Assembly: GCA_944320355.1 (NCBI GenBank)
Contig: CALUHC010000022.1
Span: forward strand, 1 to 64,000
Direction of reading: 5' to 3'
Length of the DNA stretch: 64,000 nt
Source of the DNA: an uncultured Prevotella sp.
GTDB lineage: Bacteria; Bacteroidota; Bacteroidia; Bacteroidales; Bacteroidaceae
Of this stretch, positions 34,766 to 45,200 are shown one piece after another. Position 1 is the first letter of the stretch. Every line of letters starts with the position of its first letter. The position numbers and the translations under genes are program-made. The notes beneath the pieces are model-generated. The model saw only the letters and a list, made by a program, of their open reading frames with translations, did no database searches and was not told the DNA's origin.

Positions 34766-35866
34766 TCACAATAGTGGGCTGTGAAGTATGTCTTTGCATC
34801 CCTCTGAAATATTTCTCACAATGCCCAATCCTTTTTCCCGGGGTATCTTTATGCTTTCACCTACCTTCAATACATCGCTGATGGTTGGCCGTCCGTTGTT
34901 GTTTACGGATGTGGCGTGTTCGCCGTTGAAGCCTGTCGGAGAGTAAGTGAGGTCGTATGCGGGGGCGAGTGTCCAATGACCTTCACGGCAGATAAAGCAG
35001 AAGTTCTTGGGATGGTCATCCTTGTTATCTGTCAGTATGTTGAACACCATGCGCCGAAACATTTCTTCCACATCGCTTGATGACTGAGTGATGAATCCGG
35101 TAAGGTGGAGCAGAGTCTTGTAGTCGAGCTTCGGTTGGTATATTGATTCGTTGAGCAGGGCACCTGCCGTGGCGGTATGAAGCCGTGTTCCATTGTCCAA
35201 GTCGAATCGCCTTGATGCGAAATACTTGCCGCCAACCAACTTGAAGTCCGGCACGGATATGCCACATCTGCGTGCTACCTCATTGTATTGGTATTCAGTG
35301 CGTCCTATGTCCGGGCTGTCGTAAGTGTGGCGGAACTTCACCAACCAGTCGCCCTCCGCGTCGTGGTACAGACATTTTGGGCGGCATCCGCCGGAATTTC
35401 CGCTGTTGAAATACAGTAAATCTGCGTCTCCGTCATTCTTTTCCGACAGCACTTCAAGAGCCTTTTCTTGCAATTCGTCAAGTTGTGTGGAACTGTCCTG
35501 CCCGCCAAGGTCCGTTTCCGGCACATAGCAGAGTGCGCCCATGCCGGAGCTTCCTACAATGCTCAGGCGTTGCAGCGGCGTAAGTGTAGAGTCGTCTATG
35601 CCTTGTCTCTTTAGCATACGGCTTAACAAGTAGCGGCCATACCCATCGGGTAGGCTGTCTTCAAAGATGCCAAAGTTGCCCCAAAATGGCGTTGGCTTGG
35701 CTATGAATATTCCCGGTTTAAGTGGCAGGTCCAGCGGTGATATGGAAAAACCGTCGGCAAGCCACGCGCTGTCATACTGGAACGCGCACCGCCCTTGGGC
35801 GGTCATGGTGATGCAGCCCACGCGCCGCTCATGGTATAAAACTGTCAGCGAGCTTATCGAGTTCAT
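34766..35866 (-). CDS. HipA-family serine/threonine kinase toxin
   Basis: 366 residues from ATG 35866 (a GTG three codons upstream is also possible). An N-terminal HipA-like region (VLYHERRVGCITM, SISPLDLPLKPG, FWGNFGIFEDSLPDGYGRYLL) precedes the kinase domain. It contains the Gly-rich loop SGNSGGCRPKCLY, WLVKF, catalytic NKDDHPKNF and YDLTYSP. HipA kinases phosphorylate aminoacyl-tRNA synthetases such as GltX and halt growth. The target here is unknown. The gene overlaps the HTH antitoxin gene by 38 bp. It is a complete two-gene module on the minus strand, with the HTH gene first. Confidence 0.9.
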   Translation of the reverse strand: MNSISSLTVLYHERRVGCITMTAQGRCAFQYDSAWLADGFSISPLDLPLKPGIFIAKPTPFWGNFGIFEDSLPDGYGRYLLSRMLKRQGIDDSTLTPLQRLSIVGSSGMGALCYVPETDLGGQDSSTQLDELQEKALEVLSEKNDGDADLLYFNSGNSGGCRPKCLYHDAEGDWLVKFRHTYDSPDIGRTEYQYNEVARRCGISVPDFKLVGGKYFASRRFDLDNGTRLHTATAGALLNESIYQPKLDYKTLLHLTGFITQSSSDVEEMFRRMVFNILTDNKDDHPKNFCFICREGHWTLAPAYDLTYSPTGFNGEHATSVNNNGRPTISDVLKVGESIKIPREKGLGIVRNISEGCKDILHSPLL

Positions 35867-36176
35867 TCCTTCCACGTTTTCTGTCTTTGTTTTTGTTTAT
35901 GGTCTCAAGCTCTTCCAGCGTGCTGTAAATGGGTTCGGAGAGCAGAGCCTTGATGTCTTTTGAGTAGCCGAGAGCCTTGGCTATGGCCACAAACGAGGTC
36001 ATAGAGATGGTGTGCCGCTGCTCAAACTTGGCGATGGTTGGCGCAGGCACACCGCTCATCTGCGCCAATGCCCCGCGCGACAAGCCGCGTTCGAGCCTGC
36101 GGCGGCGCAGGTTCTGAGCTATGATGGCCATAATGTCAGCGGCCGATTCGGGGTCAAATGTATAGAGCAAATTCAT
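35829..36176 (-). CDS. HipB-like HTH antitoxin
   Basis: 115 residues with a central Xre-type helix-turn-helix (QNLRRRRLERGLSRGALAQMSGVPAPTIAKFEQ) and a basic C-terminal tail (KNKDRKRGRNELDKL). It would neutralise the HipA kinase encoded next to it and repress the shared promoter. Its promoter is within the 77-bp repeat at 36219-36295, a sequence found again before the unrelated gene at 36777. Control of this module is therefore shared with, or copied from, another locus. Confidence 0.88.
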   Translation of the reverse strand: MNLLYTFDPESAADIMAIIAQNLRRRRLERGLSRGALAQMSGVPAPTIAKFEQRHTISMTSFVAIAKALGYSKDIKALLSEPIYSTLEELETINKNKDRKRGRNELDKLADSFIP

Positions 36177-36218
36177 ATCATTGTATCTCTTATGGCTTGT
36201 TTTCGCCGTTATCGCATA

Positions 36219-36295
36219 TTATTGTATTCTTTGCAAAGATACGCTTTTCTTCCCGAACGGGCAAGTGTTGCGGTGCGTTTTTCGCGGAAAAGCAT
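36219..36295 (-). repeat. 77-bp promoter cassette, copy 1 (before hipB)
   Basis: Identical over 77 bp to 36813-36889. On the minus strand it carries TTG (36262-36264), 20 bases, then TATCTTTGC (36233-36241), a complete promoter. The leader to the hipB ATG is about 50 nt. Confidence 0.85.
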
Positions 36296-36346
36296 CTCGG
36301 CGGGGATATGGCTCTCTATGGATATATGTTGTTCATGGGTACGAAA

Positions 36347-36385
36347 CATCCCTGACGGTAACGTGGGGTGTTGCCGTCAGGGATG
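36347..36385 (-). terminator. Hairpin after the small-protein gene
   Basis: CATCCCTGACGG (36347-36358) and its exact complement (36374-36385) form a 12-bp stem with a 15-base loop, 27 bp beyond the 34-codon gene. There is no strong T-tract, so its role as terminator is uncertain. Confidence 0.5.
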
Positions 36386-36411
36386 CGGTATGTCTTTGCT
36401 TGCGCTATTGT

Positions 36412-36516
36412 TTACAGGCTGTCTTTCCACTTCTTGCCCCACTTTGTGTTAAGCCAGATGAGGATTCCCAGTCCGATGACACTCCCTATTATGTATGTTG
36501 CGGCCAGCATATTCAT
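36412..36516 (-). CDS. Small membrane protein, 34 aa
   Basis: ATG AAT ATG CTG at 36516 runs for 34 codons to TAA, coding for a hydrophobic helix of about 18 residues (ATYIIGSVIGLGILIWL) and a basic amphipathic tail (NTKWGKKWKDSL). The sequence GGAGG lies 8 bp before the start, which is rare in this genome. The gene begins 18 bp after the stop of the 80-residue membrane-protein gene, so both are probably on one transcript. The layout (one helix, positive cytoplasmic tail) fits small regulatory membrane proteins or type I-like toxins. Function unknown. Confidence 0.7.
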   Translation of the reverse strand: MNMLAATYIIGSVIGLGILIWLNTKWGKKWKDSL

Positions 36517-36534
36517 GATGTTTCCTCCATATCT

Positions 36535-36777
36535 TTATTTTAAAATATTGTTGCCTATGGCTGCAAATATGGTTGTAAAAGCAATTCCACCGCAGAGTAT
36601 GACCCAATTTTGCGAATTCTCGGTTGTCGATGCCAATGGAGTTATCCAACCGATTACGAGGCCGGCGAACGCAAGTTGTGCCAAATTAAAAAAGAATCCT
36701 GCAAGTTTTTCGCTCCTTGTTTTTTCTTTTTCCTGTTTGCTTAGAGCTTTGTCTCGTTGTGGCTTTACGTCTCCCAT
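36535..36777 (-). CDS. Small two-helix membrane protein, 80 aa
   Basis: Start ATG 36777 (the frame's upstream extension runs through the promoter repeat). A charged N-terminus (KPQRDKALSKQEKEKTRSEKL) is followed by two hydrophobic segments (about 28-46 and 57-75). It resembles short uncharacterised Bacteroidales membrane proteins of the DUF6722 type, though that assignment is from memory of layout only. Its promoter is the second 77-bp cassette. A 34-codon membrane-protein gene follows directly. Confidence 0.72.
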   Translation of the reverse strand: MGDVKPQRDKALSKQEKEKTRSEKLAGFFFNLAQLAFAGLVIGWITPLASTTENSQNWVILCGGIAFTTIFAAIGNNILK

Positions 36778-36812
36778 ATTGCAGCGTTGCCCAAATGTCT
36801 TTAATATAGATG

Positions 36813-36889
36813 TTATTGTATTCTTTGCAAAGATACGCTTTTCTTCCCGAACGGGCAAGTGTTGCGGTGCGTTTTTCGCGGAAAAGCAT
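36813..36889 (-). repeat. 77-bp promoter cassette, copy 2 (before the 80-aa gene)
   Basis: An exact copy of 36219-36295. TTG (36856-36858), 20 bases, then TATCTTTGC (36827-36835) drives the 80-aa gene with a leader of about 45 nt. Confidence 0.85.
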
Positions 36890-36939
36890 TCGGGCGTGGC
36901 GCAAATATACATGGAAATGCGACGGACGCGGTCACGGAA

Positions 36940-36979
36940 ACAGCCCGGGCCGCGTTCTTTCGTTCGCTGTCCGGGCTGT
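36940..36979 (-). terminator. Hairpin downstream of ddh
   Basis: ACAGCCCGG (36940-36948) pairs with CCGGGCTGT (36971-36979). It lies about 70 bp beyond the ddh stop codon on the minus strand and may end that transcript. Confidence 0.4.
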
Positions 36980-37046
36980 CGTTGTTGTTTGGCGGGATGT
37001 GCCGCGGGTGCTTTTCCCTCCGGTTATATGTATGATATTGTGTGGC

Positions 37047-37946
37047 TTACACAAGGTGGGCGATGTGCTCGTCGCGGTCGCCGGGGAGCATATCCACCAC
37101 CGGAATCTCTATCATGGTGTAGCATCCGGGCTGCAGGCGCATGGAGGCGCGGGCCACGTTGACGAGCACCTGTGCCGTGAGTGCGGGGTTGTTGATGCTC
37201 ATTGAGAACTCGAAGCGCTGGTTTTGCGTCTGTCCGCTCACGCCCTTGCGCACCATGTGTACGCCGTGGCCCATGTCGCGCACCTCGTCAACCGAGGGAA
37301 CTGCGAACACGTGGGTCTCGTCGCTGGCGAAGTAGGGGTCGGCTTTTATGTCCTTGGCCACCTCGTCGAGGCTTGCGCCCGGCTCCAGTTCAACGTACAC
37401 CATGCGGCGGTGTATGCCCTCGCCGAGGGGAATCGTCATGGAGAGGGCGTTCTTCACGCCCTTCTTTGAGCGCACGCAGACGCTGTGGCCCATCGACATT
37501 CCGGGGCCGAAGTTGGTGTAGCTGAGGCCCTTGGGGGCGAGGCCCTGCAGCAGGGTGCGCACGATGGAGTCCGAGCCCGGGTCCCATCCGGCGGCGATGA
37601 CCGACACACGGCCGTGCTCGCGGCACAGTGGCATCATGCCGGCGCGGTATTGCGGTATCTGCTGGTGTATGTCGAAGCTGTCCACAGTGTTGATGCCCAG
37701 CGGGATGATCTGCCGTGCGTACTCCTCGCAGCTGCGCGTCGGGGTGGCCAGTATGGCCACGTCTACATCCTTGAGCTCGCGTATGTCCTTCACCACTTCA
37801 TATCCGGCAAGCTCTGCGGGCTTGCCTTCGGCGCCGTTGCGGCGCACGATGCCTGCTATCTCGAAGTCGGGGGCGGCCTGCAGGGCCTGCACCGTGTAGT
37901 GCCCTATGTTGCCGTAGCCAACTACGGCTGCTCTGATTTTTTTCAT
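37047..37946 (-). CDS. ddh: meso-Diaminopimelate D-dehydrogenase
   Basis: 299 residues. A Rossmann NADP-binding start (AAVVGYGNIGHYTVQAL) is followed by the substrate domain with GWDPGSDSIVRTL, NFGPGMSMGHS and SINNPALTAQ. All are characteristic of Ddh. The enzyme makes meso-diaminopimelate directly from tetrahydrodipicolinate with NADPH and ammonia, a one-step route to lysine and peptidoglycan precursors. It is a single gene with its own promoter at 37989-37997. Confidence 0.95.
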   Translation of the reverse strand: MKKIRAAVVGYGNIGHYTVQALQAAPDFEIAGIVRRNGAEGKPAELAGYEVVKDIRELKDVDVAILATPTRSCEEYARQIIPLGINTVDSFDIHQQIPQYRAGMMPLCREHGRVSVIAAGWDPGSDSIVRTLLQGLAPKGLSYTNFGPGMSMGHSVCVRSKKGVKNALSMTIPLGEGIHRRMVYVELEPGASLDEVAKDIKADPYFASDETHVFAVPSVDEVRDMGHGVHMVRKGVSGQTQNQRFEFSMSINNPALTAQVLVNVARASMRLQPGCYTMIEIPVVDMLPGDRDEHIAHLV

Positions 37947-37988
37947 CTTTTTATGTTGTTTAAAAGTTTGGTTTGCTCGTTTTCGGTT

Positions 37989-37997
37989 GCAAAAGTA
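37989..37997 (-). promoter_or_regulatory. -7 box for ddh
   Basis: TACTTTTGC on the minus strand, 43 bp before the ATG at 37946. Confidence 0.6.
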
Positions 37998-38155
37998 CTC
38001 TTTTTGTGCGAATGGAATGACAAAAAGGCACTTAAAATTAGTAAAAACTTACGCCGCGCAATAATCGTTCATGTTTTGCTGTGCGGATACAATAAATCGT
38101 AACAAAACGGCGTTTATTACATGTATATATTCGTAACCGTTCAGCTACAACAAGG

Positions 38156-38758
38156 ATGATAGAATACATAAAGGGCGAACTGGCAGAGCTGACACCCGCG
38201 CTGGCCACGGTGGAGGCAGGCGGGGTGGGCTACGGCCTGAACATATCGCTCAACACATACACGGCCATACAGGGCAAGAAGGAGGTGAAGCTCTACGTCT
38301 ATGAGGCCATACGCGAGGACTCGCACGCCCTCTACGGCTTTGCCGGCAAGAAGGAGCGCGAGCTTTTCGAGCTGCTCATCAGCGTGTCGGGTGTGGGAAC
38401 TAACACGGCGCGCATGGTGCTCTCGTCGATGAGCCCGGCCGAGCTGTGCGACAGCATATCCACCGGCAACGAGCGGCTGATAAAGAGCGTGAAGGGCATA
38501 GGGCTGAAAACGGCGCAGCGCATCATCGTAGACCTGCGCGACAAGATAGTGGCCCTGGGCATAACCGACGAGATACCTGTCGGCGGAATGATGGCCGCGC
38601 CGGTGAACAACAAGGTGAAAGACGAGGCCGTGAGCGCGCTGACGATGCTCGGCTTCGCCCCCGCGCCGTCGCAGAAGGTGGTGGTGCAGATACTGCAGCA
38701 GCAGCCCGACGCGCCAGTGGAGGAGGTGGTGAAGCTGGCCTTGAAGCAGATAAAGTGA
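38156..38758 (+). CDS. ruvA: Holliday junction branch migration protein RuvA
   Basis: 200 residues, standard length. An OB-fold N-terminus ([25 protein letters not shown]) is followed by two helix-hairpin-helix motifs ([33 protein letters not shown]) and a C-terminal RuvB-contact domain ([11 protein letters not shown]). It binds four-way junctions in recombination repair. It precedes sprA, an arrangement also known in other Bacteroidota. Confidence 0.96.
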   Translation: MIEYIKGELAELTPALATVEAGGVGYGLNISLNTYTAIQGKKEVKLYVYEAIREDSHALYGFAGKKERELFELLISVSGVGTNTARMVLSSMSPAELCDSISTGNERLIKSVKGIGLKTAQRIIVDLRDKIVALGITDEIPVGGMMAAPVNNKVKDEAVSALTMLGFAPAPSQKVVVQILQQQPDAPVEEVVKLALKQIK

Positions 38759-38977
38759 CAACGACGGCAAACATAGAGGAACATAAGTTGGATACGTACA
38801 GTCATAGTGCTGTTGGCCACGCTCCGGCGGCAACGTTCGCCGGTGGCGGTCGCGGCCGCCGGTGGCAGCGTCTTGCGCCTGCCGCAGGCCGTGTGCGCGG
38901 CAACGTGGGCAAGGGGGGCGGCGCTTTCTCAGACAGCTCTGTGCCTGCCTGTGTAAGTGTCTGTTCCTCAATGTGTT

Positions 38978-39065
38978 GCAAAACGACCCGTTTCGGTTTG
39001 CAAAACGGCCCGTTTCGGCCTGCAAAACGGCCCGTTTCGCAAGGTGAAACGGCCCGTTTCGCAAT
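38978..39065 (+). repeat. 22-bp palindromic array, four units (array 6)
   Basis: Units start at 38978, 39000, 39022 and 39044. This is the most regular array: the cores are AAACGACCCGTTT, then AAACGGCCCGTTT three times. The CTGATTATCA tag is not present on either side. It lies in the 463-bp gap between ruvA and sprA, which otherwise shows no feature. Confidence 0.88.
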
Positions 39066-39221
39066 TCGGTATGGCTGCGGCAGCATTCCGCCCCGCTTCT
39101 CGTTATGTATAATATGTGGCGCAGTGGGCGCCGGCATCGGCCCTGACGTGCCGGCCGCGGCCCCGTTTGCCACCGCTGCGGCGGCTCCGCGCCACGCAGA
39201 GACAACCTATGACATAAGGCC

Positions 39222-42200
39222 ATGAAGAAGCGCATACTGTACATACTGATATCGCTCGTGGGCGTGTGCGCGCTGGCCATGCCGCCGCAAGACGACAAGA
39301 CGGCGCAGAAGCGGCCCGCGCCCAAGGCACAGCCGCGCCTCGCGGCCGACGACGAGGCCATACCCGACTCGCTGCTGCACCCCCGCTGGGCCGTGAAGAA
39401 GACCGCACCCATGCTGGTGGAAGACCTCGACTCGTCGGTGCTGGACCTCAAGATGCCCGACAACATAAAGCAAGAGGTGGAGTACAACGACTCGCTCGAT
39501 GTCTATCTAGTGGGCTCGAAGATAGGCGACACATACATCAACGCCCCGATACTGATGACCCCCGAGGAGTACAGGCAGTGGAGCGAGCGCCGCGCCATGC
39601 ACGACTTCTTCCGCGGCAAGGACGCGGAGAACGTGGCCAGCGGCGGCAAGGAGAAGTTCTCGTTCACCGACATGAAGTTCGACCTCGGCCCGGCCGAGAA
39701 GATATTCGGCCCCGGCGGAGTGCGCATAAAGACGCAGGGAACGGCGGAGCTGAAGCTCGGCATGACGATGAAGAACATAGACAACCCGTCGCTGCCCATA
39801 CGCAACAGGAAGACAAAGGCGTTCGACTTCGACGAGAAGATAAACCTGAACATGACCGGAAGCGTGGGCGACAAGGTGAACATGAACCTCAACTACAACA
39901 CCGACGCCACCTTCGACTTTGACACCAAGAACATAAAGCTGCGCTACGAGGGCAAGGAAGACGAGATAATAAAGCTCGTGGAGGCCGGCAACGTGACCTT
40001 CCCGTCCAACTCGTCGCTCATCAAGGGCGCCAGCTCCCTGTTCGGAGTGCGCACCGATATGCAGTTCGGCAAGCTGAAACTGCAGACGGTCATATCGCAG
40101 AAGAACTCCACGACGAAGAGCGTGTCGTCGAAGGGCGGCACGCAGACCACGCCGTTCGAGATAGACGTGGCCGACTATGAGGAGAACCGCCACTTCTTCC
40201 TCTCGCACTACTTCCGCGAGCGCTACGACCAGAATATGTCCTCGCTGCCCAACGTGATGAGCGGCATCAACATAACGCGCGTGGAAGTGTGGGTGACCAA
40301 CAAGACCGGAACCACCAGCAACACCCGCAACATAATAGCCCTGACCGACCTCGGTGAGGGCAGCAACGTGTCCAACCCGATATGGGGAGGCATGGGCAAC
40401 GTGCCGCCCCAGAACGCCGCCAACGGCGAGTATCAGGCCATGACAACGCAGTATTCGGCCGCGCGCGACATAGACCAGGCCAACTCCGTGCTCGACGCCA
40501 TCAGCGGATTCACCGGCGGAGTGGACTACGAGAAGGTGCAGAGCGCGCGCCTGCTCACATCGTCTGAATACACCCTGAACTCCTCGCTCGGCTATATCTC
40601 GCTGCGCTCCACGCTGCAAAGCGACCAGGTGCTGGCCGTGGCGTTCGAATATACGATGAACGGCGTGACCTATCAGGTAGGAGAGTTCGCATCGGACAAC
40701 ACCGAGACAAGCCAGGCCATCTTCGTGAAGTCGCTCAAGAACACCAACAACAGCCCCGAGATGGGCAACTGGCGGCTGATGATGAAGAACGTCTATTACC
40801 TCGCGTCGAACGTGGAGAAGACCAAGTTCCGCCTCGACGTGAAGTACCAGAGCGACACCACGGGCGTCTATCTGACCTACATCCCCGAGCAGCAGGTAAA
40901 GGACAACATAATAATAAGGGTGCTCGGGGCCGACCGTCTGGACAACAACAACAAGGCGCACGCCAACGGCTACTTCGACTACGTGGAGGGTTACACCGTG
41001 AGCAACGGCCGCGTGTTCTTCCCAAAGGCCGAGCCCTTCGGCTCATACCTGTACGACTATCTCGTGTCGGCGGGCGTTCCGGCCGACCGCGCCGAGCACT
41101 ACGCCTTCACCGAGCTGTACGACCAGACCAAGACCTCGGCCAAGCAGATAGCCGAGAAGAACAAGTACATACTCACCGGACAGTATAAGGGCACCTCGGC
41201 CAACGTCATCTCGCTCGGCGCGTACAACGTTCCGCAAGGCTCGGTGGTGGTCACGGCGGGCGGAGTTGTGCTCACCGAGGGGTCCGATTACTCCGTTGAC
41301 TACTCCGCCGGCGAGGTGACCATCCTCAACCAGAGCATCATCGACGCCGGAACGTCGGTCAGCGTCAGCCTTGAGAGCAACACCGACTTCGGCATGACGC
41401 GCAAGACCATGTTCGGACTCAACTTCGAGTACGACTTCACCAAGGACTTCTTCATCGGCGGAACGTTCCAGCGGCTCCACGAGCAGGCGCTCACCTCGAA
41501 GGTGACCATGGGCTCCGAGCCTCTGAACAACATCCTCTGGGGACTCAACATAAACTGGAAGAAAGAGAGCCAGTGGCTCACCAACGTGCTCGACAAGATA
41601 CCATTCCTCCACCTCACGCAGCCATCGCAGATCTCGTTCACCGGCGAGTTCGCCCAGCTCATAGCCGGGCAGGCCAGCGGCACGCAGGACAACGCCTCTT
41701 ACATAGACGACTTCGAGAACACCAAGAACGGCATCGACGTGTCCGACCCGCACGAGTGGATACTGTCGAGCACGCCCTCGCTCTTCTCTGAAAGCTCAGA
41801 CAAGGAGGGGCTTACCAGCGGCTTCAACCGCGCGCGGCTCGCATGGTACAACATAGACCCGCTCTTCACATACCAGAGCAGCTCGCTGACGCCCGACCAT
41901 ATCCGCGGAGACCTCAACCAGCTCTCCAACCACTATGTGCGCGAAGTCTACGTGAGCGAGCTTTACCCCAACCGCGACCAGAGCTCGTACAGCGGCGCAA
42001 CGGCCACGCTCGACGTGCTCAACCTGGCCTACTATCCCACGGAGCGCGGCCCGTACAACTTCACAACGGGCATCAATCCCGACGGAACGCTGCAGAACCC
42101 CACCGCAAAGTGGGGCGGGATGATGCGCAAGCTCGACACCAACGACTTCGAGACGGCCAACATAGAGTACATCGAGTTCTGGCTGCTCGACCCCTTCATC

Positions 42201-45200
42201 TACACCCGCGGCGCAGCCGACGCCTCTTCTTACGGCGGCGACCTTTACATAAACCTCGGCGAGGTGAGCGAGGATGTGCTCCACGACGGCAAGAAGTTCT
42301 ACGAGAGCGGAATGCCGGTGGATGGCTCTGGCAGCTTCACCACCACCCAGTGGGGCAAGATTCCGGTGCAGGCCACGCAGACGTATGCCTTCGCCACGTC
42401 GTCAGGCTCGCGCGCACTGCAAGACGTTGGATACAATGGCTTGACCGACGACGAGGAGCGCACGTTTGAGTCTTACACCGAGTTCAACAACTTTGTGCAG
42501 ACTCTTGCCAACGACAGCCTGCGCACCGCCTGGACCAACGACCCCGCCAATGACAACTACCACTACTTCCGCGGCTCAGACTTCGACGCTGCCGAGATGC
42601 CAATCCTTGAGCGTTACAAGCGCATAAACAACCCGCAGGGCAATTCGCCGGACAACGACAACAACAACGAGAGCTACGACACGTCGTACAAGACCACGCC
42701 CGACGTGGAGGACATAAACCAGGACTACACGCTCAACGAGTATGAGCGCTACTACCAATACAAGATAAGCATCCGCCCAGAAGACCTGACCGAGGCCAAC
42801 ATAGGCAACAACTACCTTGCCGACATACGCGAGGTCACGCCCACACTGCGCAACGGCAACAGGGAGACCGTCCACTGGTACAAGTTCCGAATACCCATAA
42901 ACTCGGCCGATGCCGAGAAGATAGGCCCGATAAGCGATTTCACTTCGATTCGCTTCATGCGTATGTTCCTCACCAATTTCCAGCAGCCCGTGGTGCTGCG
43001 CTTCGGCAGTCTGGACCTCGTCAGAGGCGAGTGGCGCACCTACGAGCAGACACTCAGCAACACGGCGGCCAATAGCGGAACGCTCGAAACGAGTGCTGTC
43101 AACATAGAGGAGCACAACGACAAGCAGCCCGTAAACTACGTGCTGCCCCCGGGCATAAGCCGTGTCACAGACCCGTCGCAGTCGCAACTCGTGGAGAGCA
43201 ACGAGCAGGCACTCAACATGACGGTCAACAACCTGTCGCGTGACGAGGCAAAGGCCGTCTACAAGAACACCAACCTCGACCTCCGACAGTACAAGCGCAT
43301 ACAGATGTTCGTGCACGCCAACGCCCTGCAGCAGAACACAACCAACCTGCAGAACGACCAGCTGGCAGTGTTCATACGCCTCGGCAGCGACTATAAAAAC
43401 AACTACTATGAGTACGAGATACCGCTCGAGCTGACCCCGGCCGGGCAGTATGACCGCCGTTCGTATGAGGGATGCCGCGCCGTTTGGCCCGAAGCCAATA
43501 TGCTTGACATAGACCTCAGCGTGTTCACCGCCATAAAGAAGGCGCGCAACTCGGCCCGGGCCACCGGCACCGCGTCATATACCACAGTCTATTCCGACTA
43601 TGACAGCGACCGCCCGAGCAACAAGGTGAGCGTGATGGGCAACCCGTCGCTGGGCGAGGTGAAGACAATGATGATAGGAGTGCGCAACCTTTCGTCGTCG
43701 CCCAAGTCGGGAGAGGTGTGGGTGAACGAGCTTCGCCTGCTCGAATACAACAACAAAGGCGGCTGGGCGGCGTCCGGGGCGCTCAATATGCAGCTGTCAG
43801 ACTTCGGCACGGTCAACCTTACCGGCAAGATAATGACCGATGGATTCGGTGGCCTTGAGGAAGGGGTGGCCGAGCGTTCCAACGACGACTACAAGACATA
43901 TAGCATCACCGCCAACCTTGAGTTGGGCAAGTTCTTCCCCGACAAGGCGCAGGTGACAATCCCGTTCTACTATTCCGTCACCAAGGAAGAGACCCGTCCG
44001 CGATACAATCCGCTCGACTCTGACATGGAGCTTGACGATGCCCTGGAGTCGGCTGCCAGCCAGCGAGAGCGCGACTCCATCGAGTCGATAGCCGTGACCA
44101 AGACCACCAACACCAACCTCTCGTTCTCCAATATGCGCGTCGGCATAAAGACCAAGCGCCACCCGATGCCATACGACCCGGCCAACTTCTCCTTCAGTTA
44201 CAGCCATTCGCACCGATATACTTCGGGAGAGACCACTGTCTACGAGAAAGAAGACAACTGGAGCGGCTCCATGAACTACAGTTACACGCCGGTGTACAAG
44301 ACATTTGAGCCGTTCAAGAAGCTGAAGGGGAAGAGCAAGTGGATAAACTTCCCGAAGGCTCTCGGGCTGAACTATCTGCCGCAGAACATCTCGTTCAACA
44401 CGGAGATTACGCGAAACTATTACGAACTGCAGGAGCGCGACCTCGAAAGCACTGACGGATACCAGCTTCCTCTGAACTTCAGCTCGCAGTTCCTTTGGAA
44501 CCGTGACTTCTCGTTGCGCTGGGACTTGACCAAAAACCTGCACATGAACTTCCAGTCGGCCACGCACGCCGAGATAGAGGAACCGTACACGCCGGTGAAC
44601 AAGGACCTCTATCCCGACCAGTATGCCGTGTGGAAAGACTCCGTGAAGCAGAGCCTCAAGGAGTTCGGAACACCGCTCGACTACCAGCAGACGTTCACCG
44701 CTTCCTACCAGTTGCCGCTCAACAAGCTGCCGATATTCGACTGGCTGAACGCCGACGCCACCTATACCGCCACCTACACATGGGTGCGCGGCACAGAACT
44801 TGACGACGGGACATCGCTCGGCAACACCATCACGAACAACCGCAACGTGAACGTGAACTCCACGCTCAACCTTGAGACGCTCTACAACCACGTGCCGTTC
44901 CTAAAGAAAGCCAACGAGGCTTTCAACAAGAAGCGCACCACAACGCGCAAGCCCAAGGCCGCGCCGAAGACCAGGGTGCCGGCCACCAAGACAGCAAAGG
45001 ACAGCCTGATGGCACAGACCAAGGACGACATGAAGCAGGCCAAGGAGCTGCCACGCAACAAGAACACCTACCAGCGGGAGATAACCCTCAAGCCCGACAC
45101 CACCTTGACCGTGGCCCACGGCAAGAAGAGCAAGAGGCTGAGGGTGCAGGCCCGCACCAAGGACGGCAAGCCATACAAGCTGAAGTTCAAGGTGATAGAC

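Noticed and set aside
38978-39065. Possible CRISPR array
   Set aside because: Units are contiguous 22-mers without unique spacers, are palindromic, and number only four per locus. No cas gene is present.
39507-40961. A 484-codon minus-strand frame inside sprA
   Set aside because: It is a shadow of a strongly supported gene, with biased composition and no recognisable domain.
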